Assembly (NCBI RefSeq): GCF_008728515.1
Contig: NC_044977.1
Coordinates: 1,008,501 to 1,072,500, forward strand
DNA from: Papio anubis
Lineage: Eukaryota; Chordata; Mammalia; Primates; Cercopithecidae
DNA length: 64,000 nucleotides
Reading direction: 5' to 3'
In this document: positions 37,601 through 48,579 of the stretch, one piece after another
Layout of the letters: every line of letters begins with the position of its first letter
How positions within the stretch are numbered: the stretch's first letter is position 1
Translations under genes and position numbers: made by a program
Notes under the pieces: model-generated
Database searches by the model: none
What the model was told of the DNA's origin: nothing
What the model saw: only the letters and a program-made list of their open reading frames with translations

Positions 37601-39049
37601 TTTCTCTGGCTGCTTTCAAAATTCTCTTTGATTTTTGACAATGTTATTAGAATGTGTCTCGTTAAAAGCCTCTATGTTCAACATATTGGGGTTATTTGTG
37701 CTTCAACAATCTGGATGTTCATTTCAATATCTAGATTTGGGGTGCTTTCTGTCATTATTTCTTAAAATAAGTTTTCTGGTCCTTTGTCTTTCTCTGCTTC
37801 TTCTGGAACTTTTATAACTTGTACATTAGTTCACTTGATGGTGTTTCATACATATCATCAGATTTCTTTACTCTTTTTCATTCTTTTATCTTTTTATTCC
37901 ACTAATTGGATCATTTCAAATTATCTGTCTTTGAGTTCACTGACTCTTTTTTCTACATAATTAAATATGCTGTTGTAGCTCTCTTTTGAAGTTTTCAGTC
38001 TGAACATTGTATTCTTCAGCTGAGCTTCTTTCAGATCATTATTTCAAATTTGTTTTCAGGAAATTCATAGATCTCCATTTCAGTGAGTTCAGTCACTGGA
38101 GCTTTATTTTATTTTATGACAATATTATATTACCTTGATTGCTCATGTTTCTTGAATCCTTGCATTACCTTCTTCACATTTAAAAAACAATTGCCTTCTC
38201 TAGTTATTACTGACTGGCTAGAGGAGAGAAAGACTTTCAACAGTCAACCTGGCTAGAGAGATTCTGGAGGGCTTGTAGATCTTTACCATAAATACATCTG
38301 CTCCACTTCTCTTGTTTCTTCTTGGGGAGGATGTCTTGGGATTGTGTGTCTTCTTTTGATCCTGCAAAGCCAGGCTTGGTGCTGAGACCCTCTCATTTAT
38401 TTTCCCTAGGACAGTGCCCTAATGAGTTTAGGCTTGCATGCCTTCTCCCAGTACAGCAGAGTTAAGCTGGTTGCTGAGATCCACACCTGTTATTAAGATC
38501 CACTCGATGTCCAAGAGAGCTCATATGTGTCATCTAGGGAGATATATTGAGTACCATGCATGGAGACGCATAGGGTGCCAGCCACAGGATAGTATATGGG
38601 ATGCTCGGGGCATTCCTTGATAGGTTAGGGAGGTACACAAAAGAGTCATCCTGCAGGTTCGTGGGAAGACTTCTATATGTAGTCCTCCAACCGGTTAGCA
38701 GGAATTGTGGCCAGCTGTTGAGATTCATGCTCTAGTTTCTGTTACTTTCTGACCTTTCTGTTCCTAGTTGTTACCAGATGATACAGCCATGTTGATTCCC
38801 TCGATGTCCTGGGTTGGGCAATTCTAGGTATTTCACTTTTTCCTCACTTTCCTCTGAATGAGAAATCTCGGTGACGCTGCTTATCTTACCTTCCTCAGTG
38901 TGTCCACTCTTGAATTGTTTGGACCACCAAATGCTGAAATCACTCAGTTGTACTTTGGGACCTCTTTAAAGTATTCTTATTTGTGGTTTGTTTCTATGGG
39001 GAAATGAGAGCTGGAACTTCCTATTTTGCCATTTTGCTGATGTCATTCC
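34615..39049 (-). mobile_element. L1M LINE, antisense, 5' end present, 3' end lost
   Basis: A 4.4 kb old L1 read in reverse. From left to right: ORF2 C-terminal part and reverse transcriptase region (34630-36075: 'gcaccatttactgaagagac', 'gatcatatgatttttataat'), more 5' sequence (36075-36850: 'gtattgatttctagtttcat', 'attatttcttaaaataagt' further on), then ORF1/5' region (36900-38200) and the 5' UTR, ending at 39049 in 'ttgctgatgtcattcc', the reversed L1M start. An internal deletion is likely near 36075. The 3' UTR and poly-A are absent, so the left part was deleted or broken. All frames are destroyed. Confidence 0.85.
36636..36658. repeat. (TA)n microsatellite
   Basis: 'catatatatatatatataaa' within the antisense L1M. 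Confidence 0.9.
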
Positions 39050-40232
39050 CACTTATCTTTTTTTCTTTATCCTCTCTATCCTTGGTGATATGGGCTTTAA
39101 TACGTTGTAAAACTCTCGATTACTAAGATTACAGATCTTCCATTACTAAGATTAAAGTACTTCCATTACTTTCATCTCAACAGGAAACTTAAAGAAAGAC
39201 AATTTTGAGTTTGGCATGGTATGGTATAACAAGTGTACTGTATTTTAATGGTTTGTATTCTGGGAGTTATCAGGACCTGAAAATCAATCAGCTGAAGCAT
39301 TCATTGAACTCTTATAGGACTCTCTTGTTAAGGTGCTAGGAAAGCTTGGCCCAAGTCCATCTGTAAGCAGGTCTTCCTAAAGTATAGTGGTATGCTAATA
39401 GCTCATCTAATAATATGTATTCACAGTGTAAGTATATTTTATTTATCACATCATATGTTTGGTGATTTTGTTGTAGTGCTATGGCAATGGACAGTTGGTG
39501 GCTTTTCTTTTTTAACGAAAATTAAGTTAATTTTAAATCAATATTTATTTCCTATTGCATATTGTTCTAGAAGTTTAAAGAACTTAGACCAAGAGTCACC
39601 TGAGAGAGAAAGAATGATGTTTTCATGGTCTGTTTATACATGACACTATCCATATTCATAATTTTCACTCCTCCGCCTTGTCACTGCCAGAAATGTCCAA
39701 GAGTGTCAACTAAGCCAGCCCTATTGACCTAGTTGCTTCATGTCAGCAAAAGTTAAATACAGATGTATCACACTTTATCTAAAAAGATTGTTGGTCTTAA
39801 TATTCAAATTAATTTGGATCTGCTACAATTGTTTCACAAATACTTAATATTTGTTCTAAGTTTTTACATTTATCAGAGTCAAGTACAATGAGGATGTAGA
39901 GAACGGGAAAGCCATCCAATTGAAGGTCAAATCAGTAAGTCCTAATCAAGTTCTTGATATAATATTTACCTTTTTAACCTTGTGCATGTATATCAATATA
40001 TATCGGAGTTGGAAACCCCATATATCAAATGGATATAAGCTACTCTATTTATTTATAATTTTCTAGAGAACAAAATTTTCAAGGTTTTAATCGCCTGTAT
40101 TCTCATACCTAATGTACATTTTCACAGTTTGTATTTCTGATCCCTTTAAACATAATGACTGAGAAACAGTCTACCTTTATTTGATATAGGAGAATACTGA
40201 ATTGTCTGATTAATAAAATTTTAAATGAGACC
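39050..40232. other. Unannotated; short 23-bp tandem duplication
   Basis: At 39119-39141 and 39142-39164 a 23-bp unit starting 'attactaagatta' is repeated, with a third partial start at 39165. The rest is AT-rich and unclassified. Confidence 0.5.
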
Positions 40233-40626
40233 TGTATTAGTCTGTTCTCACACTGCTATAAAGACGTACCTGAGACTGGGTAATTTACATAGAAAGACGG
40301 AGGTTCATTGGCTTACGGTTCTGCAGGCTGTACAGGTCTGCTTCCGCAGAGGTCCCAGGAAACTTACAGTGATGGCAGAAGGGGAAGCGGAAGCAAGCAC
40401 CTCTTACGAGGCAATAGCAGGAGGAAGAGAGAGAAGGGGGAGGTGCTGCACATTTTAAACAACCAGATCTTGTGAGAATGCTATCATAGACAGCATTGGG
40501 GGATGGTGCTAAACAACTGGAAACCACTCCCATGATTCAATTACCTCCCACCAGGCTCCACCTCCAACACTGCGGATTACAATAAAACATGAGATTTTGG
40601 TTGGGACACAGAACTAAACCATATCA
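40233..40626 (-). mobile_element. MST/THE1-type MaLR solo LTR, antisense
   Basis: Complete LTR in reverse, from 'tgtattagtctgttctcaca' to 'gaactaaaccatatca'. Internal words 'acctgagactgggtaattta', 'acagtgatggcagaagggg' and 'caattacctcccaccaggct' are typical. About 394 bp, close to MSTA/MSTB length. Flanking 5-mers (agacc / atgcc) match at three of five positions. No internal proviral genes present. Confidence 0.93.
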
Positions 40627-40790
40627 ATGCCTTAGGTGAATGAGTAAGCAAATTTCTTTTGTCAAGGGCTGGATTGTAAAGATGTAGGTTTCGTGAGCTA
40701 TAGGGTCTCTGTCACAAGTACTCAACTCTTTCGTTGTAGCAACAAAAGAGCTATATAAACTATGTAAATAATGAGATGTAGCAATATGCA

Positions 40791-40998
40791 TTAGTCCATT
40801 CTCACACTGCTATAAAGAGCTACCTGATAAATTTCTAAAGAAAATAGGTTTAATTGACTCCTAGTTCACAGGCTACACAGGATGCATGGCTGGGGAGGCC
40901 AGGAAATTTACAATCATGGCAGAAGATCGAATGAGAAACAAGCACACCTTCATATGGTGGCAGGAGAGAGAGAGAGCTAAGAGGGAAGTGCTACATAT
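40791..40998 (-). mobile_element. THE1/MST LTR fragment, antisense, truncated
   Basis: 'ttagtccattctcacactgc', 'ataaagagctacctgataa', 'ggctggggaggccaggaaat' and 'acaatcatggcagaagatcg' are the reversed 3' part of a MaLR LTR. The other half of the LTR is missing. It lies inside the hAT fossil. Confidence 0.85.
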
Positions 40999-41096
40999 AA
41001 AATTTTACTTATGGACACTAAAATCTGAATTTTTATAATTTTCACATGTCACAACATGTGAAATTTGAATTTTTTACGGTCATTAAATGTAAACAC

Positions 41097-41142
41097 ACCA
41101 CACACACACACACACAGACATACACACACACACACACACACG
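41097..41142. repeat. (CA)n microsatellite, interrupted
   Basis: CA units with 'gacata' interruption, inside the hAT fossil. Confidence 0.95.
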
Positions 41143-41609
41143 AGTTTGTTAGCTTGTGGCCCAAAGACAAATGGCTGACTAGATTTGGTCCATGGGTCAT
41201 AGTTGTCCCTACCTTAGTATTCTTACTTATTTTCACTAGAGGGTAAGTTTTAAATTTGTTTCTGAAGCTACCAAAAATCTTATGCAGAAGGAGATACCAC
41301 ATAACCTACAAACGCTAAAGGGAATGTGACTTTCTGCAATATGATTGTAAAATTATCTTTTGTTATCTATAAGTTCTCTATATGTATTTTATTCAATATA
41401 TATTCAAAAATAACAAATGACATACACATTTCACTCTCTTGGAAGTGACCAAGTTGTTAGCTCATCTATCAGCCATTAGTGATCAAGCTAGAGATTTGGC
41501 TAATATGTAAAATAAATATATTTTAAAAGGCCAAAATGTCAACAATTATCAAGGTATTTGGATCTATAGCAAGTACTAGGTTATAAGAACAATTAGTATA
41601 TATTTTTTG

Positions 41610-41735
41610 TTTCTGCTGTTAGCAAAGTATTTTTACACATTATACATATCTTATTTGCTTTTACAACAACCCATCATGATATTAGTATTACCTATACACA
41701 GCAGAAACAGTACCTAAGCACCCAGGCAGCAGCTC
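41610..41735 (+). mobile_element. Possible MIR
   Basis: 'tacacattatacatatctta' then 'tttgcttttacaacaaccca' and 'atattagtattacctatac' follow MIR core order; the 3' half is lost or scrambled. Confidence 0.45.
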
Positions 41736-41934
41736 TCAATTGCAATAAAAATAAATCTAATGTTGAGAACAACTTAGAACAAACTTGAGTCCAAATAGAA
41801 GACAGAATTAAACGAACAAGACTCTTTTTGTCTTATCAACCTTCCCAGCATATTTCCAAAAGATTCCAAATCTATTGTGAATAGAGCAGAAGGGAGGGAA
41901 TAAAAAAAGAGAAGTGTTGGGGAGAAAGGAGATC

Positions 41935-42300
41935 CTATTTGTTGAGTGCCTAGAATACACCAGGCAAATAATAATAATAATAAATAGACTTTGGACAAAA
42001 TGTGTGAGAAGAGGAAACAATATTTTTAGCAGTCTAACTACTTGACACAGCACATACTCTCCACTCTGCCTTCCTACCCTAAATGGTATTAAGTGCCATC
42101 TGTGCCTTACCTTCTTTGCCCTTACTATGCCAACTATAGTGTTTATGGTTCTTTTTATCTCTCTAAACTAACCTATTGTAACTATTAACCAAGTAAGAAA
42201 AACTGGGCCTCACGGAGGTTAATGTGTCTAAGTTTATAATCTAATAAAAAGAATCAAGGACAGGACTTGGACCACATCAGACTCAACTGTCTTTTAATGT
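41935..42300 (+). mobile_element. MIR SINE, degraded/interrupted
   Basis: 'tttgttgagtgcctagaata' opens the core, an (ATA)n and about 110 bp of other sequence follow, then 'aactattaaccaagtaag', 'ctgggcctcacggaggttaa' and 'gacaggacttggaccacatc' resemble the 3' half. Confidence 0.5.
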
Positions 42301-44195
42301 AGATATTGCCAAATTTGTATGACTTTTATGATAAGAAATTAGACTGTGAAATTACTTTTTAGCAGATTGACAGGAAAGTTATTACTTTAAATTATATCCA
42401 TTTCAGGCATGGCTTTATAATAACCATAGAAATGATATGGAATATCTATATAGTAGAAATTTATTATTATTCTTTATCTGAGCCTCTTAAAGAGAAGAAT
42501 ATCTATCATTGTGGATTCAAAGATGTCCACTAATATTTCCGTACTCAGGCCTTTGATATAGCACAGTTCAGTAAGTCTTTTTTCCTCTAGCAAGCTAGGG
42601 GATACTAAGAGAAAGTTTAACAGCGATAATCAAAAGAAACTTGGGGTTGAACACTGATCCCATTATAGCAAATGATTAGTTCAGGTGGACCTTTCTTGAT
42701 GTTCAGTGACTGTTGGTAATCCTGAAATAATCAGGCAGCTGCTATATAGCAAGAAAATGTCAAGTCGAACACCTGGGTGTTAAACATTTATACATGCTTG
42801 TAGGCCACTTTTGATCTATCTGCCCAACATGCCAAATGTCAGTGGCTTCACATAGGTTAGGAGGAAGTCACCTCATTAGAACATAGCTAGAGTTTGCTTA
42901 GAGTCAAAAGGCACAAATAGCACTGTATCCTTTAGACGGAGGGTGGTTATTTTCCTGTGCACTGAACTCGCTAGTATTTTTGAGTAGCTCAGGTCCTCTA
43001 TTGTCTATGTGTCTATAAACTACTCTCTTCTCTTTACAAAAGAACATAGCAATGGCTTCGTTTTTCCAAGCAGAACAATACAAATTACCGTTTAATGGCC
43101 TAGGATGCCATTATACGAAAGAGCAGCCTGCACTGGCAACTCCAAATTACACTTGGAGCTCTTCAAGGAGTTAATGACTGGTGGCTACACACTGTATACA
43201 GGGATAATCAGCAGCAGATAAGATGGCATCCTGGCTCTCAGGATGTTGTGCAGACAGAAGTATGTTGTCTGATTGCCTTCCTTAACCTTCAATTTAGTTC
43301 TGTTTCCCTTCCTATTGTACTGCAGATGCAGTAATTAGTGTGCAAAGAGCTTGGGGAAAATGGACTCACAAGCCAACTCATTTTCTTTTTTCAAAGAAGC
43401 TGCCCAAGTTCATAAACTGTAGTGAGAGCCTTACTCAAATCAATGTAGAGTTTATAAGTGAAAAAGGACAAAGAGCATAACACAAATTGAAACTGGATTT
43501 TTCCATCCAATTTAGAGGACAGCAAATTTGATTTAAGAAATACAATGTTAAGAAAAAGGAACGTCCTGTATTAAGTCAAGGGCTCACACACAAAAAGTAG
43601 CAAGTCCATGGGGAACCTTTTGATTCTACCATAGCTCCCGACATCATACATCTCTCCCAGTTCTATAATTTGGAAAGTGATTTTTAGAACACAGTCTATT
43701 TAGAATACAGTCTTAATTTGGCCACATAAAAACCATTTATCTCTATATTTTACATGATTATCATAAATAATGTGAAATTATTTTAAAGTTTAAACTATGA
43801 TTGAATTTTTATTTTGGCAAGTGGTTATAAATTTTGGTTAAGAAAATCATTGTTGTACATGTTTGACTGGAATCAAGATGGGTCTCATACCGCGGAATCA
43901 ATCAAACTTTCTACCCAGTCTGAAGATTAATTTATTCAATCAAAATTAAAGGTGGCTCCTAAAGAGACAGTTTCCTCTCCATCTCCTCAGTAACCTGGGG
44001 ACATTCTTGGTAACTCGGATTTCCGAGTGTGGTAGAAACTTTTAGCCAAACTTGAGCTTTTAGGACAATTATAGGAACTTGCCACCAAGCCAAAGGAATT
44101 GATGGAGTTGCAGAGTACGTTTTCAGAAGCCTTAATGGTTCGGAACAGTACAGTTTCAAACGTGACTGCAACGGCATTGCCCTTCCAGTAGTGCT
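42301..44195. other. Unannotated, comparatively complex DNA
   Basis: No repeat family recognised from 42310 to 44195. 42520-43400 and 43860-44180 are less AT-rich and non-repetitive. The minus-strand frame 43959-44177 has no recognised domain. Could hold conserved noncoding sequence or an old unidentified repeat; I cannot decide from sequence alone. Confidence 0.4.
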
Positions 44196-44199
44196 AATT

Positions 44200-44425
44200 G
44201 AACTACAGATGCTTCTCCACCTACAATGGATTTACAATCTGATAAACTCATTGTTAAGTTGAAAATATCATAAATCAAAAATGTATTTAATACACCTAAC
44301 CTGCCGAACAGTGTAGCCTAACCTACTGAAACATGCTCAGAGCATCGTGTTACCTTACAGGCGGGCAAAATTATCTAACACAAAGCTTAGTTTTCAATAA
44401 AGTGTCTACTGTATTGCATGTCCCA
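44200..44425 (+). mobile_element. DNA transposon fragment (Tigger/MER44-like)
   Basis: 'tggatttacaatctgataaa', 'gttaagttgaaaatatcata', 'atttaatacacctaacctgc' and 'gcaaaattatctaacacaaa' follow in order a Tc1/mariner-type MITE whose end reads 'cttcgacttatgatgggtt'. Family name uncertain; right end truncated. Confidence 0.55.
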
Positions 44426-44570
44426 AATTACACATATATCACTATTTTAAAAGAAAATAACAACATAGTAAACAGTCACTCAAATAATAGAAAGAAAAAC
44501 CAAAAAATGTTTATTACTAAATTGGAGCTATGTCTTAACTATACCTTTAAAATAAATGAAGATATATGAC

Positions 44571-44820
44571 ATTGGTTAAAAGTATGGGCCCTTGTGACGA
44601 ATAGATCTGGGTTCTTTTCAGCCCTGTCACTTATTACTTGTGTGATCTTAGACAAATTATATAAATTTCTTTATTTTCTTCTTTAGTTAAATGGGAATGA
44701 TAATAGTAGCTTCTATGTAATAAAGTTGTTTTAGGATTACTTGAGATGAAGCAGGTAAAAGGCAAAGAAAAGGTTCAGCAAATGTTCTCTTCTGTTGCCA
44801 TCATCATAGTCTTCAATAAT
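44571..44820 (+). mobile_element. MIR SINE, near full length
   Basis: The best MIR in the window: 'ggttaaaagtatgggccc', 'gatctgggttcttttcagcc', 'cacttattacttgtgtgat', 'taaatgggaatgataatag', 'aataaagttgttttaggat' and 'aggttcagcaaatgttc' appear in canonical order. Confidence 0.85.
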
Positions 44821-45187
44821 CATTAAAATTATCTGAAGAATATAAGAGGAAAAGGCTGCATTTTCACTAGTGTGATGAAGAAAATCTTCCCAGAAGTGTA
44901 CTTTGCAGAATAGTTTGAATGACTTGGAACGTCAATTACAAGAAGGAATAAGTATAAGTAGAAAAGAACATGGAAAAAGTTGAGGAGAACTCAAAATAAA
45001 TAGATGGACAGATAAGCTGTCTTGACTTTACATGTGGTAGTGAGCCTCCAAGATGGCCCACAATTATCCCTGCCTCTTGCTATCCCCAGCCTTGTGTAAT
45101 ACTCTCTCATGTTGTACCAAAGGTAGTCTGTGTGATCAATAGGCTGTGGCAGAAGAGATGGGTTATCACTTCTGAAACTGGGTTTTA

Positions 45188-45303
45188 TAAGATATTTCTG
45201 CTTTCATGTCTCTCTTTCTCTCTTTCTCTCTCTTTTCTCTCTTTCTCTCCTTTTCTCTTTTCTCTGTTTCTCACCCACCCACACACACACACATACACAC
45301 ACT
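45188..45303. repeat. (CTTT/CT)n followed by (CA)n, inside LTR
   Basis: About 90 bp of 'tctctctttctctcttt'-type sequence then 'acacacacacacatacacac'. Sits at the naturally pyrimidine-rich part of the LTR. Confidence 0.93.
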
Positions 45304-45565
45304 CTCACACCAACTAAAGTCTCCTACCATTAGCCACAGGGGTGCTCTAATTAGGCTTCAGAGGCTGTAGCACTGGTTCTACAGCTTCATTGCTATCTCA
45401 TGAGAGATGCTTAGCTGAACCACCCAACTGAGCTGCCCCCAAATTCCAGATCTTCAGAAAGTGAGATAATATCTGCTTTAAGCCATTAAATTTGGGGTGC
45501 AATCAGTTCTCTATAGCCATGGATTCTGCATCCATGATTCAACCAGCCATGGATTGGTTGAATAG

Positions 45566-45567
<2 letters not shown>

Positions 45568-45604
<37 letters not shown>
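45568..45604. repeat. (CA)n microsatellite in MER2
   Basis: About 18 CA units replacing the A-rich part of MER2 just after its left end. Confidence 0.95.
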
Positions 45605-45608
<4 letters not shown>

Positions 45609-45774
45609 ATATAGCAATAAAAAATAGTACAAACTTTAAAAATACAGTATAACAGCTATTTACATAGCCTTTTATATTTTGTTAATTATCATAAGTAATC
45701 TAGAGGTAATTTAAAGTATATAGGAGGATGTGCAAAGGTTATATGCAATTACTTTGGCATTTGCCAACATTTTG

Positions 45775-46110
45775 GCTGTCACATTACCTATTTCATTGTG
45801 TCTAAAATATAATTCAAGCATTTGGAACTAGGAGACAATGTTGGTTTATTTAAAGACAAAAAGAAAAAACACTCTGGTAATGAGTAAGTTTTTCAACCAA
45901 AAAAATGTTTTTAAGTTGTAGGATATGAATAGCTGAATTAGAGCTAGGTTCTAAAATGTGGCTCAATAATAAAATTAATTTAAATGCACAGCACTCTCAT
46001 GTCATAAAGTTTTTGAAAGTCTTAAGAGTTTGTAACATAGAAATATTTGAGAATGTATACTTAACTGTTTAAATTTTCTTAAATTATACTATATTGAATA
46101 TTTCTATTTT
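45775..46110 (+). repeat. Duplicated segment, copy 1 (inside MER2)
   Basis: Near-identical to 46408-46759. Both start 'gctgtcacattaccta', both contain 'ggatatgaatagctgaatta', 'aaatgcacagcactctcat' and end 'gaatatttctatttt'. Differences are mainly small indels and scattered substitutions. It splits MER2 cleanly, so this copy is the inserted one. Confidence 0.95.
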
Positions 46111-46407
46111 GGGGACTTGAGCATCCCCAAATTTTGGTATCCTCGGGGGTCCTGGAACCAATCCCCTGCAGATACCAAGGGACAACTCTAATTTGTTTTG
46201 TGAGAGTAGAAGGTGGATAACTAATACTTTACAAACTGTTATTTTAATGTGAAAATAGATCTTCAGAATCTATTTTCCTTTATCACCTTCATTATCATTT
46301 TCTGGGGTTCCTTTTAATTATAAATAAAGGTAATTCTACTTCTTAAGAATAGAAAAAAAATCAGGAATATTACATATAAAGTTTGGAAAATTTCTTTTTG
46401 GAAAGTA

Positions 46408-46759
46408 GCTGTCACATTACCTATATCATTATGTCTAAAATACAATTCAAGCATTTGGAACAAGGAGACAATATTGGTTTACTTAAAGACAAAAAACAAA
46501 CAAACAAAAACAAAAAAATCCTCTGGTAAGAGATAAGTTTTTCAACGAAAACTTTTTTTTTAAGTTATAGGATATGAATAGCTGAATTAGAGCTAGGTTC
46601 TAAAATGAGGCTCAATAATAAAATTAATTTAAATGCACAGCACTCTCATATGTCATAAAGTTTTTGAAAGTGTTAAGAGTTTACAACATACATATATTTG
46701 AGAATGTATACTTAACTGTTTAAATTTTCTTAAATTATACTCTTGAATATTTCTATTTT
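46408..46759 (+). repeat. Duplicated segment, copy 2 (probable source)
   Basis: Source-like copy lying in DNA outside the LTR and MER2. It carries an additional A-rich stretch (46488-46518) absent or shorter in copy 1. Same orientation, offset about 630-650 bp. Confidence 0.93.
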
Positions 46760-48579
46760 CACAGCAATATTTCAGACTTTTAAATGTAGAAAGGCAATAT
46801 AATAAGTATAAAAATAGAAACAAAAATGCAGTTCCATCTTTCTAGTTCTCTAATTTCAGATGTTTTTGTATTTGTATCACAAATTTTGCCATATATAGAA
46901 AAATCACACTTCTGTAAGCCTGTATTTATAATATCGACACTAGTTTTTTCAATTAAAAAAAGTTAGGATATAAGTAGCACATAGAAGGCAATTTTTAAAA
47001 CTCTTTGAAAATATGAACTTAACAAATATCTATTATTAATATTTTGTTCATTATCCTAGAAGCCTCTTTATTATCTCACCCTGATCATTTATAAGTGGGA
47101 ATACAACATGCCAAAACCCAAGATCCACATTGCTAACAGGGAGAACCCGAACAGCATTAGCTTTGGTCACATGGTCACTCTCTAGGTACCAGGTTTGTTG
47201 AAGAGGAAATGGAAAACAATTGAGAACATCTTGATACAATTCTTACCATGACTTCAGAGAGAGTAGAATGAGCTGATCTCAAGTGAAAGGACTCCAGGAA
47301 GTGGAAAACGTAGTGGGTACCAAACACAGGAAGCATTCTGCAGGAGTAAAACCATAATAGGGAATTCTTAATGAGTGCTCCTTTCTACCACATCACTCTC
47401 CTTTTTCCATATCACCTATTTTGACTCCGTTCCCTCACCTCTTATTCTCTCCAATCTGCCTTTTACTCTTACAAATTCACAGAAACATTCCAAGAAAGAT
47501 GTAGTGTTCTAATTCTGTCCAGAGATTTTATTATACTGTAACATTTTGGTTTCAAATCTTCATCCTATTTGATTTTTTTGAAGAGTTTGAGATCATTATC
47601 CATCTATTTTTTGCCTTCTTGAAAGTCTTTTTATTGACTTCCAGGATGTTCCTCGCTTCTGGTTCCACCTTTCCCTGGAGCAGGACTCCTCTTTTGGTTC
47701 TAATGCCTTGAATCTTGAAATCTTTTAATGATGTTTAAACAGTGAAAAGTTTCAAATAAAATTTTTTATTAAAATTTGAAACGTGCAGAATTCATACCAG
47801 TACAGCTTGAAAACTTGAATAAATGAGGAAAAAATTATGGAAACAATTTGAAGAACTTTAATGGGAACATATTTTGCCTTATATATTTACATTCTGGAAA
47901 TTTTCAATGTCACATTTAACATTAATAACTGATTCTAAATAAGCTATTCAGGGTAGGTTAAAGTCATATTTTTTAAACTAAAGTTTATTCTAAATTTAGA
48001 CACACTGGCATTTATCCCTTGTTAATGATCTTCCAGCTAACCTAACAAGTGGAAATAATAAAGGTTATTAAACATTCATAGGATTCCTAATTTCAATAAG
48101 TTCTATAAATATACTATACATGAAGGTAATATATCAAGGGTTTTGAAATTTGGGATAAAGCTGTATGGGTTATTTTCATTAAAATGGTTTTCTGTATCTG
48201 AACAATCTATGTTATTCATTTCTCTATATCATGTTCTGATTGTGTTTTAAGCCATTTTTTGTTCTTACAGCCATCGAATTCATTAAAATTTATTATGGCT
48301 TTATTAAATACAGGTAGCAATATAAAATATACCCAGACTAAATCATTTGTGACAGTTCTGGTGTCGATCTATTTAAAATAAGGTAATGCCCTTGTGCCTT
48401 GTGCTAACTTAGTAGACCTTCATGAAAGTACTTCCACAAGCGTTTCTATTCTGTCTAATTAATCAATGTTGGTAAACCTCATCATTTTTTCTAAGACACA
48501 ATTTTCTTATTTGTAAAATGGAAGTAATGACTACCTCACATAATTGTTTGTATTTTTTTAGTAGTCTGATACAAATATG
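46760..48579. other. Unannotated; possible ancient repeat at 47400-47720
   Basis: The T/C-rich stretch 47400-47720 ('gcctccttgaaagtctt'-like text and 'ttccaggatgttcctcgctt') faintly resembles an old mammalian repeat, family not identified. A small inverted repeat 'gtttcaaat/atttgaaac' lies at 47748-47783. No gene. Confidence 0.35.

Larger units (their letters stand above)
40645..41215 (+). mobile_element. hAT-type MER fossil, interrupted by an LTR fragment and a (CA)n
   Basis: Left part (40645-40790): 'gtcaagggctggattgtaaa', 'agctatagggtctctgtcac', 'caactctttcgttgtagcaa'. Right part (41000-41215): 'acttatggacactaaaatct', 'ataattttcacatgtcac', then 'ggcccaaagacaaatggctg' and 'gatttggtccatgggtcat'. 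Together they follow a known nonautonomous element whose ends read like 'caggggtcggcaaac'. An antisense MaLR LTR fragment separates the halves. Confidence 0.6.
45504..46190 (+). mobile_element. MER2 DNA transposon (Tigger-type), internally interrupted
   Basis: Left half 45504-~45770: 'cagttctctatagccatgga', 'tctgcatccatgattcaacc', '(CA)n', 'tcataagtaatctagaggta', 'aggaggatgtgcaaaggtta'. Right half ~46111-46190: 'ggggacttgagcatcccca', 'ttttggtatcctcgggggtc' and 'ataccaagggacaactcta'. The ends are inverted repeats, and a TA lies at the right junction, as expected for a TA-targeting Tc1/mariner MITE. The 336 bp between the halves is not MER2. Confidence 0.85.
45033..46224 (+). mobile_element. 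MaLR (MLT1-type) LTR, sense, split by MER2
   Basis: Left part 45033-45503: 'tgagcctccaagatggccca', 'ggtagtctgtgtgatcaat', 'gcagaagagatgggttatca', 'ctcatgagagatgcttagct', 'gaaagtgagataatatctgc' and 'aagccattaaatttggggt'. After the MER2 insertion it resumes at ~46190 with 'taatttgttttgtgagagta' and ends near 'ggataactaatac' (46224). The join is exactly where the family reads 'ggggtaatttgtta'. The CT/CA microsatellite at 45188-45303 replaces its short pyrimidine stretch. Confidence 0.8.
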
